The position numbers and the translations under genes were made by a program. 64,000 bases of DNA from Rhynchopus sp. YZ270_cl-10 (lineage: Eukaryota; Euglenozoa; Diplonemea; Diplonemida; Diplonemidae): the NCBI GenBank assembly GCA_964035575.1, contig OZ037910.1, positions 62,001-126,000 on the forward strand, read 5' to 3'. The notes beneath the pieces are model-generated. The model was not told the origin of the DNA and ran no database searches. It saw nothing but the letters and a program-made list of their open reading frames with translations. The first letter of the stretch is position 1. Each line of letters opens with the position of its first letter. Below are positions 44,601 through 53,300 of this stretch, piece by piece.

Positions 44601-46310
44601 GAAGCCATTGGAACTGCTGTTGAAACTGCTGTTGTTGAGCCTGCTGTTGGAACTGCTGATGGACCTGCCGTTGGAGCTGCTGCCGCAGAAGTCCTTGCTG
44701 ATGAAACTGCTGTTGTGCCTGCTGTTGTGCCTGTTGCTGGAACTGCTTTTGGAAACGCTGTTGGAACTGCTGCTGCAGAAGCCATTGGAACTGCTGTTGA
44801 AACTGCTGTTGTTGTGCCTGCTGTTGGAACTGCTGCTGGACCTGCTGTTGGAACCGCTGCTGCAGAAGTCTGTGGAACTGCTGTTGAAACTGCTGTTAAG
44901 CCTACTGTTGGAACTGCTGTTGGACCTGCCGTTAGAGCTGCTGCCGCAGAAGTCCTTGCTGTTGAAACTGCTGTTGTTGAGCCTGCTGTTGGAACTGCTG
45001 ATGGACCTGCCGTTGGAGCTGCTGCTGCAGAAGTCTTTGGAACTGCAGTTGAAACTGCTGTTGTGCCTGCTGTTGGAACTGCTGCTGGAACTGCTTTTGG
45101 AAACGCTCGTGGAACTGCTGCTGCAGAAGCCGTTGGAACTGCTGTTTAAACTGCTGTTGTGCCTGCTGTTGGAACTGCTGTTGGACCTGCTGTTGGAACC
45201 GCTGCTGCAGAAGCCTTTGGAACTGCTGGTGAAAAAGCTGTAGAGCCTGCTGTTGGAACTGCTGCTGTAAAGGCCTTTGGAACTGCTGCTGCTGCACACC
45301 AGGGGTGATACTGGGACCCCACCCAGGACTCCGAAGATTTCGTTTTTGCTGCTATCACAGTTGCAGCCACTGATGTGGTTGGGCATACATTGCCTCTTTT
45401 TGGGGATATCATGGGGGGAAGGGGGGTGTGGGTTGTTATGACAACAGTTCTTTGCTTTGTTGCCTCCACACACGTTTTTGTTGCTGCTATCAAAGCTGCA
45501 GCTGCTTGGGTTGTTGGGCTCAAGAGGCCTCTTTTTGGGGTAAAAAAGGGGGGGAAGGGGGCTCCTGCTACTGCTGTTGATGCAGCTTAAGTTGTTGCTC
45601 CTGTTGCTGCTGTTGCTGCTGCTGTTGTTGCTGCTGCTCTTGTTGCTGCTGTTGCTGCTGCTGCAGTTGCAGCTGGTGTAGCATATGTTGTTGCTGCTGT
45701 TGCTGCTGCTGCTGCTGTTGCTGCTTTTGTTGCTGCTGTTGCTGCTGCTGCTGTTGCTGCTGTTGCTGCTGTTGCTGCTGTTGCTGCTGTTGCTGCTGTT
45801 GCTGCTGTTGCTGCTGTTGCTGCTGTTGCTGCTGTTGCTGCTGTTGCTGCTGTTGCTGCTGTTGCTGCTGTTGCTGCTGTTGCTGCTGTTGCTGCTGTTG
45901 CTGCTGTTGCTGCTGTTGCTGCTGTTGCTGCTGTTGCTGCTGTTGCTGCTGTTGCTGCTGTTGCTGCTGTTGCTGCTGTTGCTGCTGTTGCTGCTGTTGC
46001 TGCTGTTGCTGCTGTTGCTGCTGTTGCTGCTGTTGCTGCTGTTGCTGCTGTTGCTGCTGTTGCTGCTGTTGCTGCTGTTGCTGCTGTTGCTGCTGTTGCT
46101 GCTGTTGCTGCTGTTGCTGCTGTTGCTGCTGTTGCTGCTCTTGTTGTTGCTGCTGGTGTAGCTCCTGCTGCTGCTGCTGATGCAGACATGCAGCACCACC
46201 CACAACGCCCCCAAAAGGGCCTTCCTCCTCATTTTTAAAAAAGCAAAAACCAAAAAACGAAAACAAAGAAGGACAAAACACACTACGCCTTGCGCTTCGC
46301 CGGCCTGCAC
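38406..46310 (-). CDS. LINE-A polyprotein: OTU-zinc finger-RT-RLE-OTU
   Basis: 2634 codons before a stop shortly after the frameshift. Approximate residues: hydrophobic N-terminus 9-44, including signal-peptide-like MRRKALLGALWVVL; Asn/Ser low-complexity region 50-680; conserved module 690-850; hydrophobic segments 834-855, 926-960 and 972-993; OTU-like domain 1 from NDCGYVAL (about 1054) to SHFEAV (about 1173); C2H2 finger FCPFDGC (about 1234); second cysteine cluster 1285-1305; RT with motif A KIDYRNAFN (about 1658), motif B RGAQQGDPLGPLLF (about 1711) and motif C WYLDD (about 1747); CCHC and endonuclease GDHTFGC...RPGDVYL...CLDITH (2067-2151); OTU-like domain 2 from AGDCAFEAL (about 2393) to GHYEPL (about 2514). 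The RT and endonuclease carry out target-primed reverse transcription; the OTU domains may cleave the polyprotein or remove ubiquitin (inference). The upstream ATG is taken as start, but the Met at about residue 27 also fits. Confidence 0.88.
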   Translation of the reverse strand: MQAGEAQGVVCFVLLCFRFLVFAFLKMRRKALLGALWVVLHVCISSSSRSYTSSNNKSSNSSNSSNSSNSSNSSNSSNSSNSSNSSNSSNSSNSSNSSNSSNSSNSSNSSNSSNSSNSSNSSNSSNSSNSSNSSNSSNSSNSSNSSNSSNSSNSSNSSNSSNSSNSSNSSNSSNSSNSSNSSNSSNSSSSNSSNKSSNSSSSSNSSNNICYTSCNCSSSNSSNKSSSNNSSSNSSNRSNNLSCINSSSRSPLPPLFYPKKRPLEPNNPSSCSFDSSNKNVCGGNKAKNCCHNNPHPPSPHDIPKKRQCMPNHISGCNCDSSKNEIFGVLGGVPVSPLVCSSSSSKGLYSSSSNSRLYSFFTSSSKGFCSSGSNSRSNSSSNSRHNSSLNSSSNGFCSSSSTSVSKSSSSSSSNSRHNSSFNCSSKDFCSSSSNGRSISSSNSRLNNSSFNSKDFCGSSSNGRSNSSSNSRLNSSFNSSSTDFCSSGSNSRSSSSSNSRHNNSSFNSSSNGFCSSSSNSVSKSSSSNRHNSRHNSSFISKDFCGSSSNGRSISSSNSRLNNSSFNSSSNGFCSSSSNSVSKSSSSNRHNSRHNSSFISKDFCGSSSNGRSNSSSNSRLNSSFNSSSTDFCSSGSNSVSKSSSSSSSNSRHNSSFNCSSKDFCSSSSNSRSNSSTNINSRRSNNISDNNLGGGERGMLVFGVSLAGREGQSGCVMMRVWQKGCVQIEFWFDWWCNLWEVFTSLRQPDPCWVAEAPEWGVFVSFAVLDLWKDRRAPTLSHLILWLVGRRTRRTRRGHRSLNWTKSQAGRLRRRKAPCNRPPSPAAHPVFRRIRVADALRGALQCVAIWVLVFVGSELGRSAPHALGCALFRDAEVLGVGLLRGLCRARRGWRWLEGASERVHRWTGGIRVAASLVRASVMGVGQLSVRAAEWVWVAWSAGGCLAGFVALVGVARPLGWVLLLEVRRVAARRWTRRIGMAFGMLAVSLLVLLSLLWRAVTPWDQRPAPADPEHPVSLSPFALTGGCANVNAPAYTEQAVSVDATLAKFGAKRIPNVSTNDCGYVALHLWDHDTQPDVRAMRKQLYDTAVEVSNRLVQVLGSQEAMTEFANGVTGEAHLNHLGLQLTATASRINIVVVQASEENPLVRITPGSKRVAKSYAESFQAKLPTVVIALCDSHFEAVELVPEVGKTKEGMAEKMRKEARQAVLDTAHLDGIIPTNTTTTAPLATKLGHINADRVFCPFDGCRAGILSSSDAVGGLSRKGLLQHMRRHQADGAYIPDELLGHLGMSRCANDQCDMLLPQSKEVCNTCTVHFGEEGFTAPSPSSRGMLTDQDDLPSFEVMGTTRIQLKGGCPDKHLQLYSELFLRVLMDILEYQDEVAWKRLALFFTVLHRTRTERGGKDQERRLTSTWGKDLEAWKAGQYVALWEQTVEERKPRPSGWSDEDTDEGRRKRTIAKARAGLPSQAMSCATSDGLAPQTPATLEKLQTKHPAAADSKALEQADWPQPQEVPPVTVVEVMKALRSMPKSSAAGPSNVTGAHLRTLCLQRRAKGTLAALAAVLTSLARGNAPVEVAEFFAGANLVALWKPAKGPGLEEDVRPIAVGDTLRRLVGKILSARVRVPARTLLLRGNQVGVATARGAAVATDVISQYAVRNRGKGKVILKIDYRNAFNCVDRLSMLRAVDANLPELAPWVRWCYLEPSSLFYGGDTIRSQRGAQQGDPLGPLLFSLTIHQMALELKGHPGLDGTLWYLDDGSLRGSPKAVFEAYQVLRTRSSELGLEVNANKCELISTGGVSTEELKAVGFTLTEGGQDAMGEGGFRLLDVDGFDFLGIPIGSAAFCEEYMARKVDDSRRNLEALVDLGDSQAAFYVLRYCEGYCRMVFYMRGIPQCAEYLTAFDDLIDRCLAALLHDPDGALPELARAQAALPVALGGLGIRRTVDHRTAASLASQSGNLQLSQALDPAFTWDEERWNSAAEEYNSRVPVAFHVDRAQPKKILEQQSLSSAVIDAQADKLMQQLCMRDRARMKSLLLPLSGTYLTATPSARNQMSSADFAVVTRFRLGVAIHAEGTTCSACQGGQKRVVMDSFGDHTFGCPYSKHRVARHNALRDSVYRAAQGAGLDPALEETVRVELESKKRPGDVYLPVGVAENGPRCLDITHVCPTLPSYRTGASKFVGWSAKNQGQVKREKHERDLNKINTKFSPIVFEAFGGAGDEANLLIAQLGGLTTGQTSHLTGSAELRIRESIAVAYQKKVASSFLERGAMCVGIATLKREPCVEVDVAPSAEDMDRFGRRSAGAVEPLCDDANPDDDMSRPAPDRSEEQQGKRKRDVKPDHVEPPRKRTGRFDSATVIPEGPGLDVVREWEFLRECPAAQRPRATEQAAKLGASKVTWSFVAGDCAFEALLFATGRTDLSVEGLRQAAVKKVQGRADLSSAAVPNFGVWQRLMTSGDRGDQRTWADAIAVAGAGEALEVSVVILNEFARPSLMVPRKRPKAVVLLLHSGDQDAADGSGSIPGHYEPLTMDPALQQHILSFEATGGKGGVPVRAPHGFCGSEGGGGVEHFPAVRTMQQALRCVGRTLLLSHVWWLGMSALRSGVQALPSVANWQGGILQCPVFFALECSGSGCLCGGERRPTT
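44310..45290 (-). repeat. Degenerate CTG-rich repeats inside LINE-A ORF
   Basis: Imperfect repeats of phrases such as GGAACTGCTGCTGCAGAAG and TTGTTGGAACTGCTG, coding for a Ser/Asn/Phe-Cys-Ser pattern in the ORF frame. The lack of stops in several frames makes long false ORFs on both strands. LINE-D has its own, different low-complexity repeats at the equivalent place (53325-53780 and 54085-54240). Confidence 0.85.
45596..46180 (-). repeat. 9-bp CAG/CAA repeat near LINE-A start
   Basis: TGTTGCTGC repeated nearly perfectly (pure from about 45727 to 46140). In the ORF frame it encodes Asn-Ser-Ser; the next frame would give pure polyglutamine. I take the Asn/Ser frame because it is continuous with the OTU/RT ORF. 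Pure repeats indicate recent length change. Confidence 0.85.
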
Positions 46311-46422
46311 TCCTCAACCGTTGCCCAGGGACCGCCCCGTGGAGGCGTACAAGGCTCACAATAAAACAAAGGAAAGGGGGAGGGAGGGAGGGTAAAAAGA
46401 AAGGACAAGTGTGTTGTAATGT

Positions 46423-46486
<64 letters not shown>

Positions 46487-46487
<1 letters not shown>

Positions 46488-46514
46488 GTGTTGTTCAACT
46501 TAGCCCTAGGCTCG
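46487..46514 (-). promoter_or_regulatory. 28-bp 3' tail box shared by two LINE families
   Basis: On the minus strand CGAGCCTAGGGCTAAGTTGA then ACAACACC, directly before poly(A). The same box stands at 32665-32692 (LINE-A, one difference) and 56058-56085 (LINE-C), although the 3' UTRs beyond it are unrelated between LINE-D and LINE-A/C. By analogy with other LINEs it is a candidate RT recognition or 3'-processing element. Confidence 0.75.
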
Positions 46515-47309
46515 ACTTTTTTTTGTTCCACATCAAACTGGACAGGGCAAGGGGGGTACGTTTATAATGCACATGAAAGGCGCTTGGTCCGAGCGAAGCG
46601 AGGGCCAAAAGTCTTACAATCAGTACATGTGCCGGTTTAGTTAGAACGAGGCACAAAAGTGAATTAAACAAGGGAGATATTTGTCATCAGCATGTCGCCC
46701 TATTATGTATCGTTGTTTGCCGAGCGAAGCGAGGCATACAACTATATTTAGCTCTATGACAATTTGGGATAAAGGAGGGGTGAACATTAACACGGGAGAG
46801 GCAGGGGTGAATATAGACTGTCCAGTCTGTGTGGTTTTGCTGTATTTCCAGTATTGGTGCCCAGCTGGTTCTGGAGGGGAGGAAGGGGCGGGATGGGGCT
46901 TTCTTTTTACAATACGAAGTTCCTTTCTTGTTACTTTTGTTTTGTCTCTTGTAGTCTTTTTTGTTTGGATGATTAACGCCAGTAGCGACCCCCCATGGAA
47001 CTCGTAGGGGATGGGGTGGGGGAAAAAATCTCCGTCGCTTACTCCTAGGCCGACGCCCACAGACAAACCGCCTCCTTGGCTTACTCCTGACGTTTTCTGT
47101 GAGGGGGAAGATTTGGAATTTACATACAAGGGGCTTGACACCAGGGGGATTACACACATGTATCTAATGGGAGGGGTTGGGGGTAAAAAGGAAACAGGGA
47201 ACTAAACAGGTGTTGCTACACACAAAAGTTGGGGTGGGGGAAAATAACAGAGAAGGGAAGGGCAACAGTGCCCACATAAACCACAATCACAACCAATCGC
47301 GAGGCCCTT
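46515..47309 (-). other. LINE-D 3' UTR
   Basis: About 800 bp without a supported gene. It has two copies of GAGCGAAGCGAGG (near 46593 and 46723). The first lies in a hairpin with TTGG/CCAA edges. Overlapping ORFs (46641-47159 and others) show no family features. Confidence 0.6.
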
Positions 47310-50300
47310 CTATTTGAAGGTCGCCTCCATCATCAGCACCAGGACCGCCCTAAGCGCCCCGTACTGACTCGTCTGCCGTCCTCCGACGCGCCCCAGCTCC
47401 TCCCGCTGATCCCACCACGCGTCCAGCGCCTCGTACGCCACCTCCGGTGCCAAGGGAGTCATTCCCTCTCGCCTGGTCCCTCCCCTGGGGAAGAAGCAGT
47501 CCGCCCACTCTTCGACATTTCTCGGCACCCTGTCCCCTTCCTTCTGGCTGTGTGGGACTAACCCTTTCGCCTCCACATCCGACCCTCGCGAGATAGGGGG
47601 AGAAGGCCGCCTTGCTGTGGTCTCCGCAGACCTGTCCTCCACTACACCGGAGCGACGAGTGTGGTTCCCCTGCGCCCGCCGCGAAGTCCCAAGGGTGGTC
47701 AGCTTCGTCCTTCTTTCCGCGTGGGACTTAGCCGTCCATCCACCAGTCTTCGCTGAACCCAAGTGGTGGTCACCAGTCAGAGCTGTTGGTGTGGTGTTGT
47801 AGCTCTGCTCTGATGGCCCCCAGACGAAGGATTCTGCTGCGGTTGCGGTGTTGTTGTCCATGGTGGTGTCGTGGTCGGCGCAGTCGGCGGAATCCTCCTC
47901 ATCCATAACCTCCTCCTTCACCTCCGTTGCCGCGTCCTGTGGGGGAGCTGGGTTGCTGTTGTAGTAGCTACCTCCCACTGTCTGCGATGTTGTCGGCTGA
48001 ACTGGCTGAACTGGCTGAACTGGCTTTGCCCTCAGCACACACTTTGCGTTGGCGCTCCCACATCCCTCACACCATGTGCGCTCGCAGGAACTACAAAACC
48101 AGTGGGGGACACTACATTCGGTGATGAGTGCGCAGTTTTCGCACGTGAGCAATTCCCCCTGTCTCCCCGGGCGCTCCTCCATCCGTGACAGCGCTCCGGT
48201 GCTGTGGCACTGCATCTCTGGAAGGGGGGTGTCGGGGGCAAGGCTTCGCAGATATGCAAACGTGTTGTCTGTCATGCATAACGGCGAGAAGTGGCCAGCC
48301 TCGTGAGCTCCTGTGTGCAGCACTGCTACGGCCCCGTTCGACTTGCTGGCTGGTCTATGGATGTGCACCTTAGAGTCCGATGACACGACCGCCACAATGA
48401 CTACCTGCAAAGCCCGTGCCAGACCCGCCAGTGCTGTCTGGTCCGCCCACGACCTGCGATCCCTGTTCCCTGCCAGGCTCATCCATCGCACCCAGGTCGC
48501 GAGGTCGGGCATCGCATTTCTCGCCAGGTCAGCATCTCTCTTCACTCTCTCCACCGCCAGGGACCGAAGGGTCGACGATGTCACCACCTTCCAGCTCCGC
48601 ACTGACCAGCACACTGCGTCGAACGCACAGTCTCCTACTCGGAACGGCACGGGCACCTGCGGTCGGGACAGCCCCCACTTCACCAAGTTGGCCTCCAGTT
48701 CGCTGTGGGGGGTTGGGTCCTGTGCTGCTGTCTCTGGCGCCGTTTCCTTCTCGTTGCCTGTCTCTGGCTCCTCCTCCGCACTCACCCTGATGTCTCCCTG
48801 GTGGTCGTCTGTCACTTCCAGGTTAGGTAGATGGTCGGGGGGCAAGCGTATCAAGTCCCCCTCTTCCGGGTCGACGGTGGGATCTAAGTCCACACGCTCT
48901 CGCAGAGGACCCCTCAGGCAACCAGTCAGAGACCCTCGATCCGTCGCGGCCTTCCCGATCTGTCGCTGCAGCGTCGTCCCTAGCCCCCAATTCCACCTCT
49001 GTGACATCTCCACTCTGTTCCCAAGCTTCCTGTCCGCTGCGAAACGGAGCATCTGCTGCCATATCGACGCCGCCGCGGGTCCCAGACCTCCTGTGGTCTC
49101 CAGGGCGAAGGGTGTGAACGCCAGCCGCTCCGCCGCACACGCGTCACCATGCTTCTTCCTCTTGGCAGTTTCCGCCTTCGTCGCCGCGTACCCCTTCGCG
49201 ACTGCGGCACCCTGCACCATCGACGCTGACGTCGGCGTCCACACAGTCACATCGATAGCTCGTCCTCTCGACTCCCCGACCCCTGTGGACAGCAGAATGT
49301 CAGCGGGCTTGTTGTTGCCCAGGATGAGGTGGTTGGGTTCCAGGATGGGGCTCAGACCTGCCTCATTTGCTGCTCCATACACATAATCGCGTACTGAGTT
49401 ATGTCGCAGTATACGATGCCCACCCATTCTGCAGGCGAAGATGTGGTCCCCCCTGGTGTCCATGGGCTGGTTGCATTGCCTGCATGAGACACCCTCCGCG
49501 TATATGGGGAGGTGGAGGCGGAGTCTGGCTGCGGCCTTGAATGCAATCGGAGGGATGTAGTGCTCCCAGGTGGGGGGTGCAGTAAGCCAGGACCCTGCTT
49601 GGGGGAGGGCCAGAGAATTGAGACGCGCCTTGTCGTACGCATCACCCTTGACGAAGAGGTCCCGCAATTGTTCCTCCAGGATCCCTGCAGACAGATCACG
49701 TTGACGCAGGGGGACGGCTGGCTGCAGCTTGGGGTCAATCCTAGCACCTTCAGCCACTTGCTCGTTGTACAGCGTTGCCGTCCGTTCCCATCCTTCGGCG
49801 TCCCAGGTGAAGCTGGGGTCCAGTTCGGTGCACAGTTGGTGCAGGCCGCTCCTTGCTCCCATGGCTGCTGCAGTCCAGTGGTCGCGGATGCGGCGCACGC
49901 CCATGCCCCCTACCCTACATGGCAGTGCGGCCTGTCTCCGTGCTTCTTCCGGCAGGCCTCCATCCTCATCACCAAAAAGCGCGGCCAGGGCAGCGTCTAC
50001 CTCCTTGTCGTACTGGCTGAGGTACTTGTGGGTGCACGCGTGACCAATGGCTCTCATGTAGAAAACCATGCGTGCAAACCCCTCGCACTGACGGAGTAAT
50101 GTCAGTCCAGCCTGCGAGTCAGACACCTTCTGCAGCAGACGCAGTTGCACCGCGAATTCCTCCACCTTCTTCTCCATGTACGCTTCGCAGTACTCGTCGT
50201 CCCCGATTGGCGCCCCCAGGAACGCAAAGCCTCCATACTTCACGCTCATCACTTTTCCTTCACAGGCTGAGCAAGTCTCCGCCAAGTCAGTGGTGTGGCT

Positions 50301-53300
50301 GCACACGGGGAGGCCAGCTCTGTCCAGGTCCAACGGAGTCTGCTGTCCTAGGGCGATGACTTCACACTTTGACAGCTTCACCTTCAGCCCCAGCTCCGCA
50401 CTGCGTGTCCTCACTAACTCCAGCGCTCGAGCCACCGCCTCTGGGTTCCCCATGATCGTCCCATCATCGAGGTACCAGATGCTACAGTCGATGCCCTGGA
50501 CTGCACGCACTTCGTCTGTCAGTGCTTTGATCCCCAGGGAGAAGAGTAGGGGCCCTGCGGGGTCGCCTTGCTGCGCGCCTCTGGTGGATGGGATCATCTC
50601 GTCACCATACACTAGCCCGGTGTGGGAGTTGTAGCACCATTCGACCCACGGTGAAATGGACGGGAGATATTTCCTTGTGGCTTCCAGAAAAGTCTTGCGA
50701 AAGATGCTGTTGAATGCGTTCTCGTAGTCAATCTGTACGATCACTTTGTCGCTCCCCTGGTGTCGTTTTGCGTATGCTGCCACAACCATTGTCGCCGCTT
50801 CCAGTCCACCGTCCACCGCCACCCCAACTTGTCTCCCTGGCAGCAGCACTCCTCGTGCCTTTTCCCTCACAGACGCCACCTCGATCTTGCTCACGACTCG
50901 CCGAAGTGTGTTGCCTGCAGAGATGGGGCGGACGTCGCCTTGGTCACCCTTCTTTAACGCCACCAGAGTAGCTCCTGCCATGAACATAGCTGTCTCGGAG
51001 GGGGCTTTCCCGCGTCGCAGCAGGTCCAGGACTTGCGTCATCAGTGGCAAGATGTTCAGGTCCGGGTGTTTGACCATCCACCCCTTGAGGTGATCCCCGC
51101 GCAGACCAAAGGGACCTGGAGCAGAGCCCTTTGCCATGCTATTTATGGCTTTGAGGGCGGCGATCGGCTTCAGCGGCTCGGAAGCAATTTCCGGCAGAGA
51201 AGTGGCAGGTTGGGGTTCCTCATGGGGGTGCTTTCTGCGGAGGATGTCTGTGGATTCCTCAGTACGCTCTGCCAGCCCACCCTTGTGGAGGCGGCTCATC
51301 CCTGCTGCCATCCTCCCATTCCGCACCTCCCGGACCATCGCCTTCTCCCTTTCTTCCCACGTTGGTTCCTTCCGCTCCTTCTCCTTCTTCGTACCGCCTG
51401 TGCGATTCGCAGCTGCTCGCCACATTGCTGCGATCTCACCTTCTCTCCACTCATCCACATCCTTCTGCCGCAAGACTGCCACCTTCGTCTTGAGGTGCTT
51501 CCCACCTCGCTTCGCCGGTAGGACCAGCTTCGCGAACATGCACAAACGTTTCCAGCTTGCCTCATCGCCAACTGCGGCCACATCCTCAAGTGCCTGGGTG
51601 AACTCCACAGCGGCTGGACGGTCGATGCTCGTGGGGATCGCATCTGTTGTCCTGATGGGGATTTGAGCTATCTCCCACCACTCCGGCAAGTCAACGTCGT
51701 CTGCCTTTTCCACTGCGGTGCGTTCCCTGGGTGTGGGCTTTGCGATCGCCTTTACCAGTTTCGCACACTGAAGACATGTCTCCTTCGATGCCGACCGTAT
51801 CCCCCCACACGCTTCACACTGTCCTAACCCCAACTTGTTGAGGGTGTCGTGGGGGATGTGGTCGCCGGAAGACAGGTGTGCACCGATGTGTGTGCGCAGG
51901 CCGGGAACAGAGAAGGGCTGGGGACGGTGTAGACTGCTTCCGTTGCAACACGGAACAGGGCAGAAGAGCCTCGGTGCATCAGCCCCCAGAGGAGAAGGCG
52001 ACTCCTTCGTCATGGCAGGGATGGGTGTTGCTGTTAGGCCTTTCGGGTCAAGCTCTGCGAAGGGGGCCGACTGGGCCATTGCCAGGGCGTTCTTTGGGTC
52101 CATTTGCACTTCCTCATAGTGATTATTGAGGAGTGAAACTACCCTGACGCGGCGGTCTTTCTGCGTCCGCAAGTCTTTCGATGAGGCTGCGGGGTTGATC
52201 GTCACCACTGGATTCGGCCCAGGCTGCACTACCGCTATCGTGGTGGACCATGCATTTGCTGCCAGGTGTAGGGTGAGGTGGTTGCCCCACACCTCAGGGT
52301 TGGTGAGGCCGTCAATGAAGCTTGACAGCTGTGCCTCGGTCTCGAAGTAGCGTCTGAGACCGGTCTTCACCTTCGTGACCCGCGCTCTGTCAGCCAGCTC
52401 AGTGCGTGCTTTGCTGACATCCAAGTACAGCGCGTTCTTCTTACCCAGTAAGGCCACGTACATGCACTCGCCGTTGGCTGCGTTCGGCACCCTCTTCCCC
52501 CCATGCACCTCGAGGAATGCGTCAAGGTTTGCCGCCTCCTCCGGGTTGATGTCCCCGTCTGCTCCACCTGCCAGCGCCCCGGGCCCCAGGCTTATGCTCT
52601 GAGGTGACAGCTCCCACCCGTCCCCTGTCCCCGCCGTTCGCCTCAACCTCTGCATGAAAACCCACACCCTGCTGGCAAGTACTCGCAACCACAGCCTCCC
52701 GCTACGTGCTCTGTATCGGCCCTGTAGGAGCCCCTTCCTCAGCAGCACACTCAGCAGCTCTGCGTCCCGGATCAGTGCACAACCCAAAGCCCGTGGCGCC
52801 GATCTCCCAAGCTCATACCCCACGCAAACCAGAGCCCAGATGGCCACCCACTGCAAAGCCACTCTCACAACGGCTGCCCTTATCCTGCGGAAAAGTTGAG
52901 AGGGCGGACGCTTGCATGGCGCCTTGCGCCGACGGAACCTGCTCGCCTGTGCCTTGGTCCAGTTCAAGGACCTGTGACCTCGGCGCGTCCTCCTGGTCCC
53001 CCTCCTACCCACCAGCCACAATATGAGGTGACTGAGGGTAGGGGCGCGTCTGTCCTTCCACATGTCCAGGACCGCGAAAGACACAAACACACCCCACTCA
53101 GGTGCCTCGGCTACCCAGCGGGGGTCTGGTCGGCGCAGAGAAGAAAGGCGTTCCCAAAGGATGCTCCACCAGTCAAACCCAAGCCCATGTTCTGCACGCC
53201 CCATGTGAACATTGGGGGTGATAAAGGTCCCCCACACCCGTAACGTCACACAGTAACTCTGTCCTTCTCGCCCCGCAAGGCTGGCCCCGAACACCAGCAT

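Larger units (their letters stand above)
32644..46423 (-). mobile_element. LINE-A: full-length-like RLE-type non-LTR retrotransposon
   Basis: Minus-strand LINE of the A/B/C family. Its 3' end is at the left: poly(A) (32644-32664 as T), the 28-bp tail shared with LINE-D and LINE-C (32665-32692), 3' UTR to 33180, then element E2 inserted (33181-36035, with AAAT duplicated), 3' UTR resuming at 36040, ORF 36512-46310, and a 5' UTR ending near 46423 against the poly(T) of LINE-D. Without E2 it is about 10.9 kb. Nearly identical to LINE-C where they overlap. One reading-frame break is visible (see the ORF entries). By its RT and restriction-like endonuclease it belongs to the R2-type group of LINEs. 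Confidence 0.9.

Noticed and set aside
44095-45243. Plus-strand Leu-rich and Ala/Val-rich ORFs opposite LINE-A
   Set aside because: Shadows of the CTG-rich repeats. The same applies to plus-strand ORFs of 150-470 codons opposite the LINE-A, LINE-D and LINE-C coding regions.
45568-46359. Polyglutamine protein
   Set aside because: This is the neighbouring frame of the CAG/CAA repeat; the Asn/Ser frame is continuous with the LINE ORF.
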